Origin: Ancistrus triradiatus | Lineage: Eukaryota; Chordata; Actinopteri; Siluriformes; Loricariidae | Assembly (NCBI GenBank): GCA_025084515.1 | Contig: JAJAGP010002028.1 | Span: forward strand, 1-64,000 | Reading direction: 5' to 3' | Length of the DNA: 64,000 bases | Shown: positions 33,579-44,900 of the stretch, piece after piece | Layout: each line of letters opens with the position of its first letter | How positions within the stretch are numbered: position 1 is the stretch's first letter | Program-made: the position numbers and the translations under genes | The notes under the pieces: model-generated | Database searches by the model: none | The model's input: only the letters and a program-made list of their open reading frames with translations | What the model was told of the DNA's origin: nothing

Positions 33579-36500
33579 CTGTTAAATAGACATGGTTAAG
33601 TAATCTGCCCATCACAACACACAATTGCTATAAAACAACAGAAGCAGGGTACAGTGGGGCAAAAAAAGTATTTAGAGCCAGCCACTGATTGTGCAAGTTC
33701 TCCTACTTAGAAAGACGAGAGAGGTCTGTAATTTTCATCATAGCACACTTCAACTATGAGAGACAAAATGAGAAAAAATCCAGGAAATCACATTGTTTGA
33801 TCTATTTTTAAAGCATTTAATTTTGTAAAAATCATGGTGGAAAAATATTTGAGTATTTGGTCAGCTAACCTATGATGCCAGTAACCTATGATGAAAATTA
33901 CCAGACCTCTCTTCATCTTTCTAAAGTAGGAGAACTTGCACAATCAGTGGTGGATTACATGCTTTTTTGCCACACTGTATAACATACTGTCAACAACTGG
34001 ACGCAAAATTATCAAATTTGAATTTGTCACTTTTTCCACTGACTTTTATTCCTATCTTCGTAGCATATCTTAACGTTTTCACCTAGTTCCACTTTTCCAC
34101 TTCTGACAAAGTGGTTTTCTTTTTTGTTTGTTTTTTCAGTTTCTCAATACTGTATTACAAATTTTCTGTATTTACTGGTTGTACTCCTAATAAATAAAGA
34201 GAGATATAAACTATATAATGGTCATTATACCCATTGCTAAAACACTTTGGTATATCTAATCTAATTGTGGCCTAATATCTTCTCACAGTACTGTACATTG
34301 TACATATGCATACAGTATAACTGCATGTCTTATATAAAGTAGTATATAAAGTAGGAGTTAGCTTACTTGATGTCATTAGCCAAATCTTCCTCTGTGTCTT
34401 TCCTTTTCCTCCAGAAGAAAACGACGAATACATTGATGATAAGGAGGCCCAGCAATGCACCCACTGTTGCACCAGCTATCCACCACATTATACACACCAC
34501 AGCATTAGGACACTAGGCAAGCAATAAAGGAAACAAACATTATAAAAGTAGAAAAATACTGCTAAATGATGGAAGCAGCTGTAAATTTGTATAGATGTGT
34601 GGCTAATGTCTTAAAATTGTGTTTGTTGGTTCACTTTTTGATTACTTGCTTTTTTTTTTTTTCGTCCCCTCTCTCTTCCCTAGCCCCTGGTTGATAATGG
34701 CCAAGGGAATAATCAGGGATGCTTTTTCTTCCTATTTCGATTGGATGTCTTGTTGCAAGAGCCTCGTGTGCCGCTTGTTTAGCTAAGGTTAGGATTTTAT
34801 CCCTGTCACCGCTATTCTCTTCCCCGGGTAACGAAGCTATGTAATCAAGAGAGTAAGCATAAAAAGGGGGGAAATCTCCGGGTCCGTCATCGTAATCCCC
34901 GCTTACCTGTTCTCTACCAAATTTTCCCCGCTCGGAAATCGGCACGCCCTCGGTCGCGCATCCTTAGGGACAATAGAGAGAGTAAAAAAAGGAAAGGGTA
35001 ACGAAGGAATACATAAGCTTTTTTGTGGTGTAGTGTCCGGGGGCCTCGTCTACGTCTACTGTTTTTCCTCCCTTCTTTCCTTTAGTGTTAGCTCCATCCG
35101 AACTCTGGTGCACAGCAAACAAGCTGACCGAGAGCCCCTGGGTCCACCGATCCACTTCCAAAGGAACTCTGGTACGGTTTAATTGATGTGAGAAGGCAAC
35201 ACGGATCAAAGGCAGGTAAACAAACCAAAACGCAGGGAGGGATGTTACAAGAAGCAACCCATAATTTATATAACGTGATATAACTTTGATATTATACAAT
35301 AATGTAATTCTGGCTATGTTAAAGACCTGTACTTGATTCTTTCATTCCAAAGAACAGAATGTCACCATCACGCTAAGCAAACCAGGACTAAAATGGGCAA
35401 CAATGTATTATTTTTGGCTTTTGGTCCGGATCAAGTGAACCAAACTACGAGTAAGGGTATTCAACAAGTATGAATACAACCTTACTCACTTTTATGTATA
35501 ATCAATACTGGCTAGTTTATTAGAAAAATAACCTGCTTGCTGCTAGCCTTTTAGCAATGCGCTAACACTAAGTGCTAATAAGAACACAGCTAGTACATCT
35601 TGGTTAGAATAACACAGTTACTAATATATATTTGCAGTTAATTAGCTTTGTTACATACTATACTATTATTATCATTAATAATAATTTACTTTATTTTTCT
35701 TAGTGTAACCCTGTTTATCCTAGTGCGCAGGTGTAAGAGTGCTCTGGAAGGTCTATTGAGCAGGCGTTGCTGTTGCAGCACTTGGGGATCATCCTTCGAC
35801 TGGCCACCCCATAATCAGACACAGCCTTATGTGTCTACATGTGATGCTCGACCTAACCGGAAGGCAGTGCCGCAACATGAACCCCTGAAGTAACTTAGTT
35901 ATATGAAAATACAAAAACAATTGAATTTTTTAAAAACTGAACCATGAAAATTATTGTTAACAAAATATAACTCAAGCTTCCCAATTAGTTTGTAAGTTAT
36001 AAATAAGCTGCCATCACTATAAATAAGATTTGACTGAGGCGAAGGCAGTGTCACCAAATATTAGCAAGCTGTAGAAAAATTCTGACCTTGTGAAAACTTT
36101 TAATTGTTCACAAATCTGAAATAATGTATTGAATCTTAAAGCTACTACTTTGAAATTACATCTTTTTGAAATAAAGTATATACCTTACTTGACTTAGGGC
36201 AGGAAATGTACAGTAACAAAGTGCCAACTGTAGATTTGGATCATGATTTGGATCACTGTTCTGCTGAACATCTAACCTGCTTATAACTATAGCAGTAGAT
36301 AGAGGCAGCCAAGATTTAAACTCTTGTGCTACTTCAAGAAGCAAATTACATTACAAATCCTAAGAAGTTTGCCAGGGCCTTTAGAAGAAATATAGCCCTT
36401 GGGACATATCCTCCATATCCTACCGTATTTTTCGGGCCATAAAGCGCACCAGGTTATAAGACGCAATATCAATGATCGACTGCTAACGGATCTATTTTCA

Positions 36501-38873
36501 TATATAACGCGCACCGGGTTATAAGACGCATTAAATGAAACAAAACTCTTAAGTTCCGTCGGAAGCTCAGTTTGGTCTTTACCTGGTGCAGGGCGTCTTC
36601 TTGCTTCCTCCACTTCCGTATCATTGATTCGTTAATGTTGAATTCTCTCGCAGCTGCTCTATGTCCATGTTGTACTGCGTGACTGATAGCGCTGAGTTTG
36701 AAATCCGTTCGAAAAATAAATGAATGAATGCACACACCCTAATGCTGAAGCACATACCGTATTAACTCCGCGATGCTGCGCACTACGGTTTGCCGTAAGC
36801 TTCGTAACTTACCAAGGCCGTGCGAAACATTTTGACAGATTTATGAGCACCGTGTACCATCTACAATCGGTGCTAAGGTCAGAAAGCACAACCAGAAATT
36901 AATTCAATACATTAGACCGCACCACATTTAAAAGCGCACTGTCGATTTTTGAGAAAGTTAAAGGAATTTTAAAGTGCGCCTTAATGGTCCACGAACAATA
37001 CGGTAACAGTGGGGATTCGGTTTCTTTTTTGTATAACTATATTTATTTTATGACAACACTAAGCAAAAAAAAAAAAAAAAAAAAAAAACTATTTTGTTGA
37101 CTCATCTGACCACAGAATCCACTTTCAGTCCAGTCCAAACATTCTCCCGAAGCATGTTTTTTCCATTTAAATGGACTGTTTTAAAGTGTAAATTGAAAAG
37201 TTTAGGAACAGGTACGCAGATAGATAAACAGACAGAGGTAACGTACTTGTGATGACCTCAAGGTTGATGTAGCACTTGCTCTCCCCTGCAGAGTTGGAGG
37301 CTGTGCACTCGTACTTTCCTGACATGTTTCCTACTCAGGTTATTTGAGATTCAGCGTGCCCGCAGTCTCATCTGAAAAGGTACACGTACATCTATTTCAG
37401 GAATTTTTCAAGCCTTGTACATGCCCATATTAGCTTACAATAAAGTTAATGCTATCATGGTGTTCTGAAACAAAAATTATAGTTATATTTGTGACGAATA
37501 GTGTAATTACTGAGCATGGGGAGGAAGTAAATCTCTGAAGATGGACTGGTTTTGATCCACTTGTATTTTGGGTACTGGTTTGCCTGCACTGGACTGGCAG
37601 GTGAAGTGTGACATTAGCCTTAAGTGTTGGATTCCCCTGCAGCATACACACAGGTGGTGCAGGAGGGACTGCAATAGAAAGGGCGACAAATGAACAAGGG
37701 CAGTCCACTTTCAACAAACAAATCTTTACATATTAATCTTCTACACACAGTAGTACAAAAAGCATCAGTGAGTATGAGTGTATGAGAAGGATCAACTGCT
37801 CTACTCCAACAAATAAATGCCAAGGACGCACAATGCAAAAATCTGCCACCTTGCTCTGACCTGCCCTCTAGTGGATATAACGTTTAATTTTCAGATAGCA
37901 CACTTCCTCAAGTGTGTAAATGCTGCTTGCTTTACCACTGTCTGCCTATGTGTGTATAGATACGAAGTAATTCTCTGCATTTAGTATCGTGACTGGATAA
38001 TGATGTACACATTTAACCTAGAACCTGGATATACAGCATTTTTTAAATGTTGTGACAAATATAGGTAAAACTTGTATAAATGTTATTGTTAAATACATTT
38101 ATACTAAATGAATGTATTTTTGCATCTGTCTATTCAATGTATTAATATTTGTCATTATTTTTGATAATGTAACAATCATATTCACCACCTATAAAATTTA
38201 GTGGTGTCTCAAATACTCGTGTCAATATAAAATACCACGTATTACTATGGAACGTCAGATCAGTGTGCATTGCAGAATCTGTTCGAAATCTTACACTGGC
38301 TGATCTGCACAGTGTTTAGACAAAGATTTTTTTGGCAAATGATAAATGTGTCCACATTGTATCCTGTAAATATCTGAGATTTGCAGACGTCGTGTCAGTT
38401 TGTTAACTAGAGATGCACCAACTGCAGCATTTCTCCTTTGATAATTCCGATACCTGAACTTTCGCCTGATAAGGATGTACTGTACCAATATGAATGCTTT
38501 ATTACAATACTTTATACCTCACTGTGTCTAGCACAAGGCTGTGCCTAAATCAGAAGGGTAATGAAATGAAAACATAAGAAAATTCATAAGAATGAAAAAC
38601 AACAGTTAACTATTACATTGCAAATTATAAATTGAGGATTTTTAAAATGAGTCACCCTAATTAATCACTTCATATTTAACCACATTATTCTAATTTAATT
38701 TCACTATAACTTTTTGGTCTACATGAAATTGATCATTATGCAAAGATTTTTCACTCATGAAGCTGACTCAGTAACTTTAGAGAAATGTTCTTGCAAAGGG
38801 CTTTTCTCCTGGGTGCCCCTCTGTATTTCCTAATAATTTCCTTAAACAAAGAAGTTTACCTATCTTAAATAGT

Positions 38874-38940
<67 letters not shown>

Positions 38941-41900
38941 CCATATGTGCCAGTCTAAGCGGTGCATACCTGTCAACATTATATGACATCACATTGTGAA
39001 AGGTTTATGTGCATCACACAGTGTGAATGGATCTCTATGCTTGTAGGTACTGTTGAGGATTTGTTGGACACGTGCCTTTGTGGCTGCGGGGGCCACACAA
39101 TTTTGTACCCATATAATTATTTACATCTTATATATTTGCATTTTTAATTGTGGTGATGTACTCACCTTTAACATTAAGTGTCACCTCCTTGGGAGATTCT
39201 GGAGTACCTGGAAGCACGACTTGGCACATGTATCGACCAGAATCTGACTCCACTGTATTATTGATGTAGATGGACAGGTTATTGTAGGGCATTTTATAGA
39301 CAAAATCCACTCTATCCTTAAACCGACCGCCATGAGTTACATCAGCGTTCATATAGGAAATAATCTATAAACAGGGAGAGAAAGAGAGAAAAAACAATAA
39401 ACAATAAAAGTTTGAGTCAAATCTATACAATTAATTCATTCAAATCTATCATAAAGATCAATGGAGTAACAGACTGGTTTGAGCTGACAGAAAAGATATG
39501 GTAACTCAGATAACCACTCCGTACAGTTTTTTTAGCATCTCTGAATGCACAGTATGCCGAACCTTGAGGTGGATGGGCTACTACAACAAAATATCATGTC
39601 AGGTCCCACTTCTGCCAGCCAAAAACAGAAGGATGAGACTGCAGAGGGCACAGGCTCACCAAAAAAGGACGTAGCCTGGTCTAATGAATCTTTGATTTCT
39701 ACTGAGGCACACATATGTAGGCTCAACATCGTATGACTGAACTGTATGAATCCATTGATGCTTTGTGTCAACAGTCCAGCCCAGTGGAGGTGGTGTAATG
39801 ATGTGGGGAACGTTTTCTTGGTAGAGTTTGGGCCTGTTAATAACAATCAACCATCGCATAAACACCAGAGCCTAATGTGAGTATTGTTGGTGACCATGTG
39901 ATTCATGTGTGTGATTCATAAACATGAGAATGAGATAAATGCAAAAGAACAAATATGGTAGAATGGGGAGATTTGCAGTTCGAAAAAGAACCTGAACCAT
40001 CTACAGGAATTGCATGATGTAAGCCATGTGAACATGGAGCATAATCTCAAAGTAATATTTCCTTGTGTAATCCACACCAAGAACAATGAAGTCTGTTTGC
40101 AGAGGTGATAAGTAACGAAGTACTTTAGGTATCTGGAACTTTACTTGATTATTCTCGTGATGCAATACTTTATTACTTTTACTTATTACAATTTCAAAAA
40201 GAAAAATACCATACTTTTTACTCACTACATTGTCAAAACAGGCTGGATTTTATGCATGTATTTACTTATGTATTTATTTATATTTTTTATTTAGGCAATT
40301 CTTAGTCAGGACTTAATGAGGTACAAATCGGAATCATGTTCAACAATAAAAAGCGAGGGAGATGAAACATGAATCCCAAGAGAAGAGACAGTGTGTGGGG
40401 TAAATAAGTTTAGTTTACAATTTTGGGCAGATGCGTCAGAAATAAAAACTCATCCATGGCCTTATTTTGAAGTCATTATTTGAGGTAGCTGGTTAAAAAA
40501 AACATCTTGGTAAAAAATTGCATGCATTTTTTGTGTCCCACACAGAAGCAGAGCTCATATCATGTAAGAATTCGCTGTCCCAGTTTTGAGAAAGCACACT
40601 GAAGTAAAGTGACAATTATGTAGCTTAGGTACATTTTGTACTTCCTACAATTCCTACAATTTGCTGCATTTTGTACAGAAGCAGCAATTATTTTATTATG
40701 TAAAAATCAGAACATTATAAATTATAATGTCTTAAATTATACATAAATAGATATAAATTCTCAAGTTTTTTCTGACACGTTTTTTAATGTTCACCACAAT
40801 GCTTTTCTATTGACAAAAGTTATTCCAAGAAGGTTTCATCCATGTCCCTTTCACGGTGAAGTTCTGTGCTGCCTATAAGGGAAACAACATAATATATAAA
40901 ATGTTTGGCCATAATAATATTTTTAAAAATTAAGTAGCCTAGTGTTAGTGTAGTTTGACTTAAAATGCAGTGTTTTATCAGATGAATAGTACAACCTGAA
41001 ATCAGAAAAAGTAGGAACAGAATGGAAAAATGCATATTAATAATACAGTGTGAACCTGAGATGTTTCATGTTTTGTGTCTGATCAGCTTCATTTCATTTG
41101 TTATAAAACATCATTCCTGCATTTCAAGCCTTCAAAAAAAAGTTGGAACGAGGGCAACGTAGAGCTATGAATTACAAAAACTAAATAATGATGTGATTTC
41201 AAAAAGGTGATGTCTATAGGTCAGTGTGATCAAAGGTTATTGTACAAAAGCAACATCCAGGAAAGGCTGAGTCTTTGCTGAGCAAAGATGGCCAGAGGAT
41301 CCCCAGTTTGTCAACAAATGTGTGAGAACATTACTGAAATGTTTAAAAACAATGATAATCAAAGAAAGATTGAAAGGGATTTAAATATTTCTCCCTCTGC
41401 AGTGCATAATATCATATCAATTCGAGCAATCGGGAGGAATTTCAGTGCGTAAAGGCCAAGCTTCAGCTTAAGTTGAACGCCAGTGATCATTGATCCCTCA
41501 GACAGCACTGCATCAAGAACAGTCATTCAACAATAGCTGATATAACTACATGGGCAAGGGATTACTTTGGCAAACTTTTGTCAAGCACTACAATACGGAG
41601 TCACATTCACAAATGCCACTAAAAACTTTACTGGGGGGAATCTACGATGGATGCTGTGTGCTCTGCACCAAAGACATAAAGGAACATCCAGACTGTTATC
41701 AGAAACAAGTCCAAAAGCCAGGCTCTGTCCTGGTATGGGGCTGTATCAGTGCCCTTGGCAAAGGTAATTTACACTTATCTGATGGCAGCATTAATGCAGA
41801 AAAGTACATTGAGATCTTAGAGCAACATATGCTGCCTTCATGATGTCATCCTTTCCAGGGACATCCATGCATTTTTCAATAAGACCATGAAAAACCACAT

Positions 41901-44900
41901 GCTGCTCACATTACAAAGGCATGGCTGCAGAAGAAGAGGGTATGGGTACTGAACTGGCCTGCCTACAATCCTAACCTGTCCCCAATAGAGAATGTGTGGA
42001 GAATTGTAAAACAAAAAATGCAACAACGACGACACTACTGTTGCACATCTTAAGACATGTTTGCAGGAAGAATGGGACAAAATAACACCTGAAACAGTAA
42101 CTCGCTTGGTTTCCTCTGTGCCAAAACAGTGTGGTGCAACATTAGAAAATGGTAAATGCTTTACTGTCCCAACTTTTTTTGGAATGTATGTAATGGAAAG
42201 AAATGCAGTTGACCAGACAAAACATGAAATTGTCAGGAGTCATACCGTCATACCAAGTATGGACTGTAAAGGGTGGCAACGCTCTACATTCCTCGTATGA
42301 CTCCTGGCAGCCGCTGTGGTTGAGCTCCCTGTCAGTAAGTAGCTCAATCACAGGCAAATGATCCTCAGCTGCTGCCCTTGGCTATTTAAGAGCTTCGCCA
42401 CTGGCAGTAGCTGTCGGATCATCTGACCCCAGCACGCCACGTAAGCCCCGATCCCCGCTAAGGCGTTTGAATAGGGACTCATTGGCAGTTGCGTGCTTCG
42501 AGACCTCACCCGTCTCACTTCCGCCATTGTGCATCTCCCGCTTGCGTTTCTTTCCCCCGTTTGTTTCATTTCTTTGTTTGTCTGACTGCACACGCCGCTT
42601 TGCCGTTCGATCGCCGCACGACGGAGTTTTATTAAAAGCGATCGTCGTTGGCCTCAGGCGTGTGTTGCAGACCTCATCTGCCCTCATACTACTCGCTCTT
42701 TATAGAGGGCCCCGTGCTTCCGCCTTTTGTTCAGTTCGTTTTCCTTTTCGTTTTATTTCTTTTGCAGGGAACAGTGGGATAAATCTAGGCTCGTGAAGGA
42801 GCCTAGATTCGGTAGACAGCTAAGGAAAGGAACGAATGTAAGAAAGTGGTGATAAGAAAAAAGGTAACAAAATGGCGGTGATGGAGGAAAGAAAAATGGG
42901 TGTGAAGGGGCGTTACGACAAGATAGAGAGTCGTAAGGGAGGTAGCTAGTGGATGAATCACAGTCTGTGTTCTGTGCTGTGTTTTTATTTCAACTACGCC
43001 GATGTCCGCCTCGAACTCATCCTCTTTCCTCCCTCGCAGTTCCCAGCGCACGCGCCGATTCTGCGCCAGTTTATTCAGCCTCACTGTCTGCTCGGCGCTC
43101 TCCCAGCACTGAGGCAGCGATCGGCCCCGCCCCCCTCTGTCTCCTCTCCCTGCAGAGCTGACGTGCAGCAGCGCGTTCAGCAACCGCTGACGTCAAGTGG
43201 GGGATTTACCCCCTCCTTCCTCGCTCCTGCAAGTGCGGCTTGATCTCTGTTTGTGTGTGACTGCCTGCTCGCACATTCGCTGGCTTCTGCATACACACAC
43301 ACAGAGACTCATTTCCCTTTTTTGTTATTTTCATAATTTGTATTGTTTTTTTCAGCTTATTACTTAACCTTATTTCAGTTCATTAATACCATCTGGAGCT
43401 AACTGCAATGGGTCCCAAAAACACTTTTATTTAGTTTGACGGTTCGTCAGCCTTTTACATGGGCGAACCGTAACAGAATGATCCGACAACTAGGGATCCC
43501 CCCCACTCCATCATTTCCTCTCACTCGTTGCTTACCCCCCCCCCCTTGCAACCCACCTTTCTCATCGTACTCTAATCTCCCCTCCATCCCCCCCCTTTTC
43601 GCCCATTTTCTCTCCTCCATCCCACTCTCCCTACGTCCACCACATTCCCACCTCCTATACTTGTTTCTCCCATCCCCTCGCCCACGTTTTTATTTCAGTT
43701 TATTTACTTACCTTATTTCAGTTCATTTAGACCATCTGGAGCTAACTGCAATTGGGTCCCAAACCCCTTCTATTTTAGTTTTGACGGTCGTCAGCCTTTT
43801 TGTACATGGCGAACCGTAAACAGATGATCCGACCAACTAGGGGACCCAGCGTTAGCTCCTGGACCTCCTGTATGGAGGTCCCCAGATGCCGTGGACGGCG
43901 GGTTTTGTGTTTCCCGGGTCACGGCTGGCATTTTGGGGGGCACCCTCAGCGTCTGTGGCCACGACGTCGAGGATTTTTTCTATCCTGACCCTCCCGAAGT
44001 GCCCAGCCCTCGCCGCCGTCACCGCCGGCGTCCTTCGGGGGGGGGTGGGGTTAGATGGGCTATCAAAGCAGCGTCAATAGTCTATCTGGATCCCCAGCCG
44101 CTTATTCCTGCACATCCTCCCACCTCACCTTTGACATCATCCAAGGTTCCAGGAGCGTGCGGGAATATGTGGCTGAATTTCATGGCTGCAGCCGCTGATT
44201 GCGGGACTGGAGGGACAGATCCTCATCGACCCATTTAGGAATGGGCTTGATGAGGAGTGGACATCGAGTTGTGCTCTTGGCACCTGCCTCTTCTTTTGGT
44301 CACCTGGTTGGGCTGGCCGGTCTCGGCTGACGCCCGCCTTGAGCAGCGTGAGAGGAGGATGGCAAGAGCTTAACTACAGCTCGAGTCCACCCGCTCCCTT
44401 GCCAGGACCTGTAGCGCCACCTAGCCCAGTTTCCGAGCGTGCTCCGCTTCTTGAATGTAAGTGAGCACTCAGCGCCCTCCAGTGGCGAACCTGGGCCTCG
44501 TCGCGCTCTTTTCTTCCGCACTAGGGCAGTTAGACCCCGTGCCTGAGCTTAATGGCGCCCCCTAGTCCTGTACCTGGGCCCCGCCGCGCATTCAAGCCCC
44601 GTGTTTGAGCATTTAAGCTCCACGGAGAGGCATTCAGCGCCGCCTGGCCCCGTACAGGTGTGTATTGCGCCCACAAGCCCCGTGTATTGAGCACTCTGGC
44701 TCCACGGAGAGGCCTATAGCGCCGCCTAGCCCTGGTTCACGAGCGCGCTGAGGCTGACGAGCTCTAGAAAGAGCACAGCAGCGCCCTCCAGTGATGAACC
44801 TGGGCTCGCCGCGCTGTCAAGCCTCCGCACCAGGGCAGTCAGACCCTGTGCTTGACTCTCATGGTGCCCCCTAGACCCGTACCTGGGCCCGCCGCGCAGC

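Noticed and set aside
42382..43243. Overlapping ORFs in 42.4-43.2 kb
   Set aside because: They lie inside the 5' LTR of element 2, are GC-rich on both strands and match no protein family.
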